DNA of 64,000 nt from Cellvibrio sp. UBA7661 (GTDB lineage: Bacteria; Pseudomonadota; Gammaproteobacteria; Pseudomonadales; Cellvibrionaceae): assembly GCA_002483365.1 (NCBI GenBank), contig DLHT01000013.1, positions 58,818 through 122,817 on the forward strand. The letters run 5' to 3'. Made by a program: the position numbers and the translations under genes. How positions within the stretch are numbered: the first letter of the stretch is position 1; every line of letters begins with the position of its first letter. Below are positions 17,646-27,586 of the stretch, in pieces. The notes beneath the pieces are model-generated. The model was not told where the DNA came from. It saw only the letters and a list, made by a program, of their open reading frames with translations, and did no database searches.

Positions 17646-17661
17646 CATACCGACCGGTATG
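17646..17661. promoter_or_regulatory. TetR operator candidate 2
   Basis: CATACCGACCGGTATG is a 16-bp inverted repeat with a single central mismatch, about 85 bases before the adaptor-gene ATG. The match to the operator by tetR gives the consensus ATACCGRCCGGTAT. The 318-bp divergent region between the two starts otherwise shows no gene. Confidence 0.78.
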
Positions 17662-17746
17662 TATGATTTTCACAAATGCCGATTTAGACCCCTCCAAGGA
17701 GTTTCAAATAGTCATTCATTTGCTAACGGATTTCAGGAGACTTCCC

Positions 17747-18937
17747 ATGAGTAGCACCGTGAATATCAAGAGTACAGCGGCGTTATCCCGCCGTACCTTC
17801 CACTACACTGCTGCCGCCATACTTGCAGGTATAGTAGGCTTTTATTATGTGTCCGGAGTGGATGCTGCAACCCCTGCCGCCGTACCACCTGCACCGGCGG
17901 TGGATGTGGTGGTGGTAGAGCCGCAAGCCATACGCACCTGGGCTAATTTTTCAGGCCGCCTTGCGCCGGTAGAAAGCGCCGCCATCAAACCTCTGGTGAG
18001 TGGCACCATCCAGCAGGTGTTGTTTAGCGAAGGTCAGCAGGTGAAAAAAGGCCAGCCGCTGTTTGTGATTGACCCGCGTCCGCATCAGGCATCGGTGCAG
18101 CGCGCCCAGGCACAATTGGCGACAGCGCAATCGCGCGCAAAACTGGCGAAAGATGAATTGGATCGCTCACAGCAATTGATTGCGGCCAAGTTGATATCGC
18201 AAAGCATTTACGATTCCGCCTTCAGTGCGCATCAGGTTGCGCAAGCCGATGTAAAACAGGCAGAAGCAGCCTTGAGTCAGGCAAAGTTGGATTTGGAATA
18301 TGCGCACATCAGCGCGCCTATTTCCGGGCGTGTCGGCCGCGCTGAATTGACGGTAGGCAATGTGGTGGAGGCGGGGGCAAATGCGCCACTGCTCACGCAG
18401 ATTGTAGCGAACGACAAGCTCTATGCAGAATTTAATGTGGATGAAGCGACCTACATTCAATTTGTACGCAACACCAAAAACACGCAGGACATGCCAGTGG
18501 AATTAACACTCGCCAGCGATGCCAGCGTGACCTACAAAGGTTATATCTCTGCCTTTGATAATCGTCTGGATACCAATAGCGGCACCATTCGTGCGCGCGC
18601 TGTATTTGAAAACAACGACGGTGCATTAACCGCCGGTATGTTTGCCAATGTGCGCTTGGGTTCAGCAGAAAAAATGCAGGCGTTATTAATTCCCGAGCGT
18701 GCCATTGGTACCAACCAAAGCAAAAAATATGTATTGGTTGTGGATGAAAATAACACCGCGAATTATCACGAAGTCACCTTGGGTGATCACTATCAAGGCC
18801 AGCGTGTGATTGTCGCTGGTGTGAATGCGGGCGATAAAATTATCGTCAATGGTCTGTCCCACGTGCGACCCAATAGCGTCGTCAATCCGAGTGTTACGCA
18901 AGAAAGTGCTGCAACCAAGGTTGCGTCTTCGCACTGA
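17747..18937 (+). CDS. RND efflux periplasmic adaptor (AcrA/MexA family)
   Basis: The 396-aa membrane-fusion protein has an N-terminal hydrophobic anchor (about 22-40), the lipoyl half-motif VSGTIQQVLFSEGQQVKKGQPLFVID, an alpha-hairpin (about 105-165), the second lipoyl half ISAPISGRVGRAELTVGNVV and beta-barrel/MP domains. It links the inner-membrane pump to the outer-membrane channel. ATG 17747 has AGGAGA upstream; the frame extends 28 codons further without support. It is the first gene of the adaptor-pump-channel operon under likely TetR control. Confidence 0.94.
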   Translation: MSSTVNIKSTAALSRRTFHYTAAAILAGIVGFYYVSGVDAATPAAVPPAPAVDVVVVEPQAIRTWANFSGRLAPVESAAIKPLVSGTIQQVLFSEGQQVKKGQPLFVIDPRPHQASVQRAQAQLATAQSRAKLAKDELDRSQQLIAAKLISQSIYDSAFSAHQVAQADVKQAEAALSQAKLDLEYAHISAPISGRVGRAELTVGNVVEAGANAPLLTQIVANDKLYAEFNVDEATYIQFVRNTKNTQDMPVELTLASDASVTYKGYISAFDNRLDTNSGTIRARAVFENNDGALTAGMFANVRLGSAEKMQALLIPERAIGTNQSKKYVLVVDENNTANYHEVTLGDHYQGQRVIVAGVNAGDKIIVNGLSHVRPNSVVNPSVTQESAATKVASSH

Positions 18938-19083
18938 TCTAATTACACACTAGCTTTCCGATTGTTTTATAGCGAGATCTGTTGGTGCTATGCACCAGCA
19001 GTCTCCAAGCTCGTCATTTGGTTTTATTCATTTTTTTACATTTTCAATTCGATTTTTATTGTAGCCATGCAGGCAGGTTCAGT

Positions 19084-22000
19084 ATGAACATATCCAAATT
19101 TTTTGTGGATCGCCCAATTTTTGCCGGTGTGATTTCACTGTTGATTTTTATCGGTGGCGCTATCGCCATGTTTCAATTGCCGATTTCGGAATACCCCGAA
19201 GTATCGCCGCCGTCGGTGGTCGTGAATGCCTCCTATCCGGGTGCAAACCCGAAAGTGATTGCTGAAACCGTAGCAACACCTTTGGAAGAGCAATTGGCGG
19301 GCACTGAAAATATGTTGTACATGTTTTCACAAGCCACAACCGATGGCCGCTTGACCTTAACGGTGACATTTAAAATCGGCACCGATCCCGATCTTGCACA
19401 GCAAATGGTGCAGAACCGTATTTCCCAGGCACTGCCGCGTTTGCCCGATGTCACCCGCCAGCGCGGTGTAACCGTCGTAAAAAGTTCGCCTGATTTAACC
19501 ATGGTGGTGCATTTAATTTCGCCGGACAAAAGTTACGACGAACTTTATCTGCGCAACTACGCATTAATGAATATCAAAGATGAACTCGCCAAAGTGCCGG
19601 GTGTAGGAATGGTGCGTTTGTTTGGCTCTGGCGATTACGCCATGCGTATTTGGTTGAATCCGGAAAAAATTGCAGAAAAAAATCTCACCGCGAATGATGT
19701 GGTTAACGCCGTGCGCGAACAAAACGTGCAAGTGGCTGCCGGTATTATCGGTGGTGCGCCCGTGACCGATTTGGTGGATGTGCAATTGCCAGTGAATGCC
19801 AAAGGCCGTTTGGATAATCCGGAAGAGTTTGGCGAAATTATTATTCGCGCGGGCAGCAATGGTGAAATTACCCGTTTGAAAGATGTCGCCCGTGTGGAAA
19901 TGGGTGCGTCAGAATTCGCGCTGAACTCCATGCTCGATAGCCAGCCTGCAGTCGCTATTCCTATTTTCCAGGCACCCGGTGCGAATGCTATTCAAATTTC
20001 CGACAAGGTACGCGCCACTATGGCGGAATTGAAGGAGCGTTTTCCTGTCGGTGTGGATTACCACGTTGTGTATGACCCTACCATTTTTGTTAAAAGCTCA
20101 ATCAAAGCAGTGATCAAAACCTTGCTTGAAGCACTGGCGTTGGTTGTGGTGGTTGTGATTCTGTTTTTGCAAACCTGGAGAGCCTCCATTATTCCGCTGC
20201 TCGCCGTTCCGGTTTCCATTATCGGTACCTTTGCATTGATGTGGGCGTTTGGTTTTTCCATCAACACGCTTTCGCTATTTGGTTTGGTACTGGCGATTGG
20301 TATCGTCGTTGACGATGCCATTGTGGTGGTAGAAAACGTTGAGCGAAATATTGAAGAGGGATTAACACCGCTGGCGGCGACCTATAAAGCGATGCAGGAA
20401 GTTAGCGGGCCGATTATTGCTATTTCATTAACGTTGATTGCAGTGTTTGTGCCTATCGCATTCGTGAGTGGTTTAACTGGCCAGTTTTACAAACAATTTG
20501 CGTTGACTATTGCGATTTCCACCGTGATTTCGGCGATTAACTCGCTCACGCTCAGCCCGGCATTGGCAGCGCTGTTGTTAAAAAGTCACGACGCACCTAA
20601 AGATCGTTTGACCAGAGGGATGGATAAAGTATTCGGTAGTTTCTTTGCCTGGTTCAATCGCAGCTTTGCGCGTGCATCCGGTAATTACTCTACCCAAGTC
20701 GGAAAAATTTTAGGCCGCAAAATGGCAGCGGTCGGTGTTTATGCAGTGTTGCTCGGTGTTGCAGTAGTTGGGTTCAATATTATTCCCAAAGGCTTTGTGC
20801 CCGCACAGGATAAACAATATCTGATTGCGTTTGCGCAGTTGCCCGACGGCGCGACTCTGAACCGTACCGAGCAAGTGATCCGTGAAATGGGTGAAATTGG
20901 TTTGGCCGAAGCCGGTGTGGAAAATGCGGTGCAATTTCCCGGCTTGAGTATTAACGGTTTCACCAACAGCTCCAGCGCGGGCATTGTGTTTTTCCCGTTA
21001 AAAGATTTTGACCAGCGCACCAGTGATGATCTTTCTGCAGGAGCTATTGCGCACAAATTGCAAATGAAATTTGCCGGTATAGAAGAAGCGTTTATTGCGA
21101 TCTTCCCTCCACCGCCTGTGCGTGGTTTGGGTACAACCGGTGGATTTAAATTGCAAATTGAAGACCGCGCAGGGTTGGGTTACGAAAAACTGGCTGAAGT
21201 GGTTGCGCAGGTGCAACAAAAAGCCATGCAGCGCCCGGAGCTTGCGAGTGTGTTTTCAAATTACAAAATCAATGTGCCGCAATTGTATGCCGACGTGGAT
21301 CGCACCAAAGCCAAACAGCTTGGCCTGAATGTGAAAGATGTCTTCGACACCATGCAAGTATATCTCGGTTCCTTGTATGTAAATGACTTTAACCAATTTG
21401 GTCGCACCTATCAGGTTATCGCGCAAGCGGATGCAGAATATCGCAACACGCCTGATGATGCGCTCAAATTAAAAGTGCGCAATGCGCAGGGCGATATGGT
21501 GCCGCTCGGCGCTGTGTTGAGTATGCAAGAAAGTTATGGCCCTGAAAGTGCTGCGCATTACAACGGTTATTTGGCGGCAGATATTAACGGCAATGCGGCG
21601 CCCGGTTATTCAAGTGGGCAGGCACAGGATGCGATTGCTGAAATTCTGGATGAAGTATTGCCTGCGGGTATTGTGTATGAATGGACCGATTTAACTTATC
21701 AGGAAGTGCTTGCCGGTAATACCGCGATTTACATTTTGCCATTGTGTTTGCTGTTGGTGTTTTTGGTGCTTGCCGCGCAGTACGAAAGTTTGGCGCTGCC
21801 ACTGGTCGTCGTGACGATTGTTCCACTCTCGATTTTGTCTGCACTTTTTGGTGTGTGGATTACCAATGGCGACAATAATATTTTCACGCAAATCAGTTTG
21901 TTTGTACTGGCGGGTCTTGCCAGTAAAAATGCGATTTTGATTGTGGAATTTGCGCGTGAATTGGAAATGCGCGGCATGGAAACTTATCAAGCGGCAATCA

Positions 22001-22308
22001 CCGCGAGCCGTATGCGTTTACGCCCGATTTTGATGACCTCTTTCGCCTTCATTATGGGTGTACTGCCGATGGTGTTCTCTACCGGTGCGGGTGCAGAAAT
22101 GCGTAGCGTGATGGGTATCGCGGTGTTCTCGGGCATGTTGGGTGTGACCTTCTTTGGCTTGTTTTTCACGCCGATGTTTTATGTGTTGCTGCGCAAGCTG
22201 GAAGGTAATCGCAGTTATAAAGAAGGCAAGCGCAGCAATAAAGTTGAAGATCATTCTGTTCCTGCAGTGGAAGATAAAAGTGCAGGGCATAAAGAGGTGC
22301 ATGTATGA
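19084..22308 (+). CDS. RND multidrug efflux inner-membrane pump (AcrB/MexB family, HAE-1)
   Basis: The 1,074-aa protein starts MNISKFFVDRPIFAGVISLL, as the HAE-1 family does, and has 12 expected membrane helices with two large periplasmic loops. TM4 carries GIVVDDAIVVVENVERN with the paired aspartates of the proton relay; TM10 has ASKNAILIVEFARE with the matching lysine. The proton-driven antiporter exports drugs and other amphiphiles. The ATG follows AGG about 8 bases upstream; an in-frame extension to 18982 is unlikely. The stop overlaps the channel gene by four bases (ATGA). Confidence 0.96.
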   Translation: MNISKFFVDRPIFAGVISLLIFIGGAIAMFQLPISEYPEVSPPSVVVNASYPGANPKVIAETVATPLEEQLAGTENMLYMFSQATTDGRLTLTVTFKIGTDPDLAQQMVQNRISQALPRLPDVTRQRGVTVVKSSPDLTMVVHLISPDKSYDELYLRNYALMNIKDELAKVPGVGMVRLFGSGDYAMRIWLNPEKIAEKNLTANDVVNAVREQNVQVAAGIIGGAPVTDLVDVQLPVNAKGRLDNPEEFGEIIIRAGSNGEITRLKDVARVEMGASEFALNSMLDSQPAVAIPIFQAPGANAIQISDKVRATMAELKERFPVGVDYHVVYDPTIFVKSSIKAVIKTLLEALALVVVVVILFLQTWRASIIPLLAVPVSIIGTFALMWAFGFSINTLSLFGLVLAIGIVVDDAIVVVENVERNIEEGLTPLAATYKAMQEVSGPIIAISLTLIAVFVPIAFVSGLTGQFYKQFALTIAISTVISAINSLTLSPALAALLLKSHDAPKDRLTRGMDKVFGSFFAWFNRSFARASGNYSTQVGKILGRKMAAVGVYAVLLGVAVVGFNIIPKGFVPAQDKQYLIAFAQLPDGATLNRTEQVIREMGEIGLAEAGVENAVQFPGLSINGFTNSSSAGIVFFPLKDFDQRTSDDLSAGAIAHKLQMKFAGIEEAFIAIFPPPPVRGLGTTGGFKLQIEDRAGLGYEKLAEVVAQVQQKAMQRPELASVFSNYKINVPQLYADVDRTKAKQLGLNVKDVFDTMQVYLGSLYVNDFNQFGRTYQVIAQADAEYRNTPDDALKLKVRNAQGDMVPLGAVLSMQESYGPESAAHYNGYLAADINGNAAPGYSSGQAQDAIAEILDEVLPAGIVYEWTDLTYQEVLAGNTAIYILPLCLLLVFLVLAAQYESLALPLVVVTIVPLSILSALFGVWITNGDNNIFTQISLFVLAGLASKNAILIVEFARELEMRGMETYQAAITASRMRLRPILMTSFAFIMGVLPMVFSTGAGAEMRSVMGIAVFSGMLGVTFFGLFFTPMFYVLLRKLEGNRSYKEGKRSNKVEDHSVPAVEDKSAGHKEVHV

Positions 22309-23783
22309 ACCGGAAACCTTTATTGAAACTATTTAGTCTTGCATTGCTGCCCCTGGTCATCAGCGCCTGTAGCGGATTTAAATCTGTCGAACAGGCGCGT
22401 GATCTGGCAGCCACACCAACACTGCCTGCTGCATTCGCTATGCAGCAAGGTATGATGCAGGAACAGCCTGTGGTTGCATGGTGGTCGCAATTAAACGATG
22501 AGCAGTTAAATCAATTAATTGCCGATGCGTTGCAACAAAACCATTCGATCCGTATCGCGCAAGCATCACTTGCTGAATCGCGCGCTCTGCTGCGCAATAG
22601 CAAGTTGGATCGCTACCCAACAGTGGAAGCCAATGTCAGCGGCACGCGCCAAAAACAAAGCGCAGATATTGTAGGCGCAGGTGATCGCATCAGCGAAACT
22701 TATCAAGCCGGTTTTGATGCGAGCTGGGAGTTGGATGTATTTGGTCGCGTGCGCAATGGTGTGAAATTATCCAAAGCACAATTGGCCGCAAGCGAAGCCG
22801 ATTTGCAAGCAGCACAAGTCAGTATCGCAGCAGAAGTCGCCAGTGCTTACATCACCTTGCGTGGCAACCAGTATTTATTGGATGTGGCGCTGCGCAATGT
22901 GATCAATCAGCAGGAAACGCTGCAACTTACCGAGCGTTTTGAAGAAGTTGGGCGTGGCGATCAGTTAGATGTTGCGCGTGCCGAAGCGCAGCTTGAATTA
23001 ACGCGCGCGAGTATTCCGGTGTTGCATGCGCAAGTGAATGTGGCGTTGAATCGCATTGGCGTACTTACTGGCAAACCTACCGCTGAATTAAAAATGGCGC
23101 TGACGCAAACCAAGTCTTTGCCGGAAGTACCTGCATCCTTTGCGGTGGGAAATCCTGCGGATTTATTAAAGCGTCGGCCTGACATTCGCCGTGCAGAAAA
23201 TGCGCTTGCCGGTGCCGTTGCTGAATACAATATTCGCGTGGCCGATTTGTATCCCAGCATTACTTTTAGCGGTGGCCTTGGTTATTTATCGACGGATTGG
23301 ACGCGTCTGGGTAATAGCGGAACCGATACGTTTTCCTTCTCACCGCGTATTCAATGGGCGGCGTTAAATCTCGGCCGCGTGGATGCGCAAATCGATGCTG
23401 CCGATGCCCGCACCCAGGCGCGTGTTGCGGAGTTTGAACAAAAAGTATTGGTGGCGTTGGAAGAAACCGATAACGCCTTGCAAAATTTCTCGCGTGAAGA
23501 AGAGCGCCGTACCGACTTGCAACGCGCATTAAATGCCAGTAATCAGGCTGCATTTTTTGCCCGCAAACGGTTTGAGGTGGGCAGCAGTGATTTTTTAACG
23601 GTGCTCGATGCAGAGCGTTCGCAATTGACGATTAGTGCGCAGTTAGCGCAGAGCGATATGCAAGTGCTATTAAATCTGGTCGCGGTCTATAAATCGCTGG
23701 GCGGCGGCTGGCAGTTGGATAATACGGCAGTTGTAAAAAATGTTTCAGTAGCAAAAAGCGCATCTGTTGTAGCACGCAATTAG
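22305..23783 (+). CDS. RND outer-membrane channel lipoprotein (OprM/NodT family)
   Basis: The 492-aa protein begins with a lipoprotein signal peptide with lipobox VISAC (Cys22). It has the duplicated TolC-fold repeat: QASLAESRALLRNSKLDRYPTVEANVS and later RRPDIRRAENALAGAVAEYNIRVADLYPSITFSGG, both standard for NodT-family channels. It completes the tripartite pump. Translation is coupled to the pump gene by the ATGA overlap. Confidence 0.95.
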   Translation: MNRKPLLKLFSLALLPLVISACSGFKSVEQARDLAATPTLPAAFAMQQGMMQEQPVVAWWSQLNDEQLNQLIADALQQNHSIRIAQASLAESRALLRNSKLDRYPTVEANVSGTRQKQSADIVGAGDRISETYQAGFDASWELDVFGRVRNGVKLSKAQLAASEADLQAAQVSIAAEVASAYITLRGNQYLLDVALRNVINQQETLQLTERFEEVGRGDQLDVARAEAQLELTRASIPVLHAQVNVALNRIGVLTGKPTAELKMALTQTKSLPEVPASFAVGNPADLLKRRPDIRRAENALAGAVAEYNIRVADLYPSITFSGGLGYLSTDWTRLGNSGTDTFSFSPRIQWAALNLGRVDAQIDAADARTQARVAEFEQKVLVALEETDNALQNFSREEERRTDLQRALNASNQAAFFARKRFEVGSSDFLTVLDAERSQLTISAQLAQSDMQVLLNLVAVYKSLGGGWQLDNTAVVKNVSVAKSASVVARN

Positions 23784-23923
23784 CGAATATCGATTTACCC
23801 CTCACTGGAAACCCAGTGCTCCTTTGCCTGCCGTCGCCCCCCTTGGCGGCGGTGGGTCTTTTTATTTGTTATAGTGGTTTATATTTTATTTTCTCCCATT
23901 TTATACCCACACGCGGAGCGACC

Positions 23924-24364
23924 ATGAGCGCCATACAAATTAATTGCCCCCATTGTTTTGCCACTAACCGTTTACCTTCTGAGCGCCTTGCTGATAACCC
24001 AACCTGCGGCCGGTGCAAAAATCATCTGTTTGTGGGAAAACCACTGGAGTTGAATGCGGGGAATGTCGCTAGCACCATCGAGAAAAATGATATTCCGGTA
24101 TTGGTAGATTGTTGGGCACCCTGGTGTGGTCCTTGCCAAAGCTTTGCGCCGGTGTTTGAACAGTTGGCCGCGCAATCGGAACCCTATTTACGTTGTGCAA
24201 AATTAAATACCGAAGCTGTTCCATCCGTTGCGCAAGATTGGGGCATTCGCAGTATTCCCACATTGATTTTATTTAAAGGCGGGCGCGAAGTAGAACGTGT
24301 ATCCGGCGCTATGCCATTGCCGCAACTCAAAGCCTGGTTGGTGCAGGTGGGCGCGTTTAATTAA
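23924..24364 (+). CDS. trxC: Thioredoxin 2 (TrxC)
   Basis: The 146-aa protein has an N-terminal zinc motif with CPHC (C8, C11) and CGRC (C28, C31), then a thioredoxin domain with the active site WCGPC (C68, C71) and the cis-Pro loop SIPTLILF. These features separate TrxC from thioredoxin 1. It reduces protein disulfides in the cytoplasm. ATG 23924 has GGAG six bases upstream; the long in-frame upstream extension is not part of the family. Confidence 0.94.
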   Translation: MSAIQINCPHCFATNRLPSERLADNPTCGRCKNHLFVGKPLELNAGNVASTIEKNDIPVLVDCWAPWCGPCQSFAPVFEQLAAQSEPYLRCAKLNTEAVPSVAQDWGIRSIPTLILFKGGREVERVSGAMPLPQLKAWLVQVGAFN

Positions 24365-24415
24365 AAGAAAATATACAGAAATAATTCCCATGCGATAATA
24401 GTTAAAAATGGGGAG

Positions 24416-24442
24416 TCGTCATCCTCGCGCAGCGGGGATCCA
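24416..24442. repeat. REP-like palindromic intergenic element
   Basis: The sequence GTCATCCTCGC-GCA-GCGGGGATCCAT forms a short hairpin (ATCCTCGC/GCGGGGAT with one G-T pair). It resembles the widespread intergenic palindromes of the GTCATTCCCGC...GCGGGAATCC type. It sits between two convergent genes. Confidence 0.5.
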
Positions 24443-24461
24443 TAGGTTTTAAAGTCAAAAT

Positions 24462-25100
24462 TTACCAATAACGCGGCAATTGTTTTTTGATTTCAATGTA
24501 GCCGGGGCATTGTTCAATATATTCGCCAATCAATAATTGTTTCATGATCCGGCTTACCATCTCGCGCGATGAGCCTACCATATTGGCAATATCCTGATGG
24601 GTCACTTTAGGGTTGTGGATGCGTTTGTTTTCGTCGCTCAATTTTTCCAATGCATTACTCACGCGGCCATATACATCCAGCAGCGCCATATCTTTTACAC
24701 TGTCGGTCAAGTCGCGCACGCGGCGTGTTAATTCGGTAATCAGCACCATCGCAAATTCCGGGTGCTTGCTGAGCAGCTCAATGACGCCGGTACGAGGAAC
24801 TAAAATGATTTCGCAATCGGTCACTGTCATTACCGATGCAGAGCGCGGCTGGCCGTCCAGAAGCGATAGCTCACCAAAATATTCGCCTTCCTGCATGTAA
24901 TTCAAATTGACCTGACGGCCATCTTCATTCGTTAAAAACGCGCTCGCAGTACCTTTGCGAATAATATACAAATGCGTGGATTCATCCCCCTCGGTCACCA
25001 ATACCGTGTTTTTGGGAAAGCGGCGCGGAATGCTGAGTTTTTCCAATTGCAGGAGATATTCGGTCGGCACATCGGCAAAAAGACGTACGTTTTCTAACAT
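24462..25100 (-). CDS. Crp/Fnr-family transcriptional regulator with cNMP-binding domain
   Basis: The 212-aa protein has an N-terminal cyclic-nucleotide-binding domain with the phosphate-binding cassette FGELSLLDGQPRSASV, a dimer helix, and a C-terminal winged helix (HQDIANMVGSSREMVSRIMKQL). The Gly-Glu and Arg-Ser residues in the cassette fit cAMP binding, and there are no N-terminal Fe-S cysteines as in Fnr. It is divergent from an adenylate cyclase gene with 245 bases between starts, which suggests a local cAMP circuit. Confidence 0.88.
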   Translation of the reverse strand: MLENVRLFADVPTEYLLQLEKLSIPRRFPKNTVLVTEGDESTHLYIIRKGTASAFLTNEDGRQVNLNYMQEGEYFGELSLLDGQPRSASVMTVTDCEIILVPRTGVIELLSKHPEFAMVLITELTRRVRDLTDSVKDMALLDVYGRVSNALEKLSDENKRIHNPKVTHQDIANMVGSSREMVSRIMKQLLIGEYIEQCPGYIEIKKQLPRYW

Positions 25101-25345
25101 GACAGTGGCTTCTTGTGAGTGATTGGCGTGACGCTCATCATAACCCCTGATCTGCTGTGCGGCTAACTTTGGCGCTTAAGTTAGCAAAAACCTGTGCATT
25201 TCCTCACGCTCTTGTGCGAGCAGAAAGGATTGGTTGTTATTGACACCAAAACGCACAATAATCGGTTCACTCCGCCGTTATTTGTTGCGGCAAGGATCAT
25301 CTTTCATTCCCATTTAACGCTATCGCATGGAGAGCCGACTGCATC

Positions 25346-27562
25346 ATGGTCGTCGAGCCCAATCATCACTGTGAACAGACACTCATGTTCACCGACATCG
25401 TTGGCTACTCGCGCCTTATGGGGCGCAATGAGTTGCTGGCGGTGGAGATGTTGGGCGAGTATCGCCGCATTTTGCTTTCGCATATTGAAGCGCAAGGCGG
25501 GCAATTGGTGGAATTCGTGGGCGATGCCATTTTTGCACGCTTTAACACAGCCACTGCTGCTGTCGCGGCCGCCATCGCCATCCAACAACATTTGCTTGCG
25601 TTTAATGAAGCGCGCGATAAAAAACTCCCGCGCTTGCAAACCCGCATCGGCCTGCACAAAGGCGAAGTAATGCTGCGCGATGGTGCAGTTTATGGCGATA
25701 GCGTCAACATCGCCGCGCGTCTGGAACCCCTCGCCGTTGCCGATGGCATTTGTATTTCGCAAACCGTATACGATGAAATTCGCCTAACACTGTCATCGCC
25801 CGCCAAACGCTTGGGTGTACAAACTTTAAAAAATATCCAGCAAAAAATCCGCGTCTATTTAATCAAGCCCGCAGGCATTGGTTGGCGCGATCACCTGCAT
25901 TATTTTTTGCGCGCGCTGAATAAAGCGATTGTTGCCTATCGCTACCCGATAACGGTGTGCGTGTTCGCGATTATCGCCGCCGGTTTTTATTTTATTCCGC
26001 GCTGGTTGGTGCCAGGTTATGCCGCCAATTATGTAGAGATCGCCGATTTCCAAAACCTGATGAGCGAAAAAGGCGATGCCGATTATTTCTCTGCCGGTAT
26101 CACTGCCGCCGTGCGCTCGCAATTAGCCGATATGCGCGATGTATACATAGTTGATCCCAAAGAAGGCGTACACGCACCCATCCGCTTGGAAGGCAGCGTA
26201 CAGCGCCTGGGTGATAACCTACGCATTACCTACCGCTTATTTCGCCGCAAAGATAACGTGCAAATCGCTGGCGGAAAATTGGATGGCACTTATCAGGATA
26301 TTTTTATTCTGCAAGATCGTTTAGTGGGTGAGATTGCACGGTATTTAGCGGATGAATTTGATTTACAGAATTTTCGGCCAGCGCCATTGAGGTTAACGGG
26401 TGATGTTACGGCTTATGATTATTATTTGCAGGGATTGAATTTTTTAAATAAACCAACCACTCATGAGAATATAGATTCTGCGGTTCAAAAGTTTAATGCC
26501 GCATTAGTGCACGACTCTAAATTCTCTTTGGCTAATACTGGAATATGTGAGGCTTACTGGCAGAAATATGAAATTACAGGAGCTGGCTCTTGGTTATTAG
26601 ATGCAGAATTGCACTGTTTGAATGCATTAAAACAGGATGAAAAATCAGTAAAAGCCTACAAAAGTATGGGGGCTATCTACAGAGATACAGGGCAATATGA
26701 AAAGGCAATTGTTTATTTGGAGAAGGCCAAGAAAACGAATCCTGACGATGTATCTGTTTTGGTTGCTCTAGCAGGAGTACATTTTTTATTGGGGGAAAAG
26801 AAGAAATCAGAAGATTCTTTTAAACAGATAATATCCAGCTTTCCAAAAAATTGGAGGGCGTATGACGGATACGGATATATGCTTCTTCGTAGTGGGCGTT
26901 ACGATGAAGCGATCAATATTTATCTGAAAGTACTTGATCTAACCGAAGGCAATGTAACTGCTCTTAATAATATTGCGATTGGCTATTTGTATAAAAATAA
27001 TTTTAAAGGCGCTGCTGTGGCTTTCGAGAGGGCTGCGGAATTGGATCCAAATGCCTTTGTTTTTGCTAATACAGGGAGTATGTATTATCTGTCGGGAGAT
27101 TATGCTAAAGCTCTTGAAATGTATAAGGAAGCATTACGTCTTGAGCCTGCAAGTTATCAGTGGATGGCATATATTGCTGATGCATACAAATGGTTGCCGG
27201 GAAATAAAAGTTTAGCGGATGAATATTTTAAGAATACAATCGAATACGCAAATAAGGAGATTTTGCTTAATCCAAAAATTGCTAAGCCATATCAGTATAT
27301 TGCCAGGGCGTACGCTTATTTTGGAAGATTTGATGAAGCAAAAAAGATGATGATCATTTCAGATGAAATAGATAATGAGAGCACAGAGGCTTCATATACT
27401 CATTTGAGAATAGCTGTTGCATTACAGGATGATGAAAGTATCAAAAAGCATGCGTCAAATTTGCTCGAAGGTGAATATTCGGATAAATTGCTACTGTCAG
27501 ATCCCGACTTATCAATTTTAAAGGAATCTAGATTTAGTAGTATTTTTCTCAAACAGAAGTAA
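25346..27562 (+). CDS. Class III adenylate/guanylate cyclase with transmembrane helix and TPR tail
   Basis: The 738-aa protein begins with a class III cyclase domain: metal-binding Asp17 in FTDIVGYSRL and Asp60 in EFVGDAIFARF, and the transition-state Asn121 and Arg125 in SVNIAARLEP. A membrane helix lies at about 199-218, then a TolB-N-like alpha/beta region (about 228-340), then about eight tetratricopeptide repeats (about 370-730; for example GAIYRDTGQYEKAIVYLEKA). It likely makes cAMP and senses protein partners or envelope state through the TPR part. Codon use and composition change near 26390 (residue about 348): later DNA is A+T-rich with AGA/ATA codons. Confidence 0.88.
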   Translation: MVVEPNHHCEQTLMFTDIVGYSRLMGRNELLAVEMLGEYRRILLSHIEAQGGQLVEFVGDAIFARFNTATAAVAAAIAIQQHLLAFNEARDKKLPRLQTRIGLHKGEVMLRDGAVYGDSVNIAARLEPLAVADGICISQTVYDEIRLTLSSPAKRLGVQTLKNIQQKIRVYLIKPAGIGWRDHLHYFLRALNKAIVAYRYPITVCVFAIIAAGFYFIPRWLVPGYAANYVEIADFQNLMSEKGDADYFSAGITAAVRSQLADMRDVYIVDPKEGVHAPIRLEGSVQRLGDNLRITYRLFRRKDNVQIAGGKLDGTYQDIFILQDRLVGEIARYLADEFDLQNFRPAPLRLTGDVTAYDYYLQGLNFLNKPTTHENIDSAVQKFNAALVHDSKFSLANTGICEAYWQKYEITGAGSWLLDAELHCLNALKQDEKSVKAYKSMGAIYRDTGQYEKAIVYLEKAKKTNPDDVSVLVALAGVHFLLGEKKKSEDSFKQIISSFPKNWRAYDGYGYMLLRSGRYDEAINIYLKVLDLTEGNVTALNNIAIGYLYKNNFKGAAVAFERAAELDPNAFVFANTGSMYYLSGDYAKALEMYKEALRLEPASYQWMAYIADAYKWLPGNKSLADEYFKNTIEYANKEILLNPKIAKPYQYIARAYAYFGRFDEAKKMMIISDEIDNESTEASYTHLRIAVALQDDESIKKHASNLLEGEYSDKLLLSDPDLSILKESRFSSIFLKQK

Positions 27563-27586
27563 ATGTATATAAACCAGGAGGATAAA

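Noticed and set aside
23803..23818. Hairpin CACTGG-AAAC-CCAGTG after the efflux operon
   Set aside because: The stem is only 6 bp and has no T-run, so it is not a convincing intrinsic terminator.
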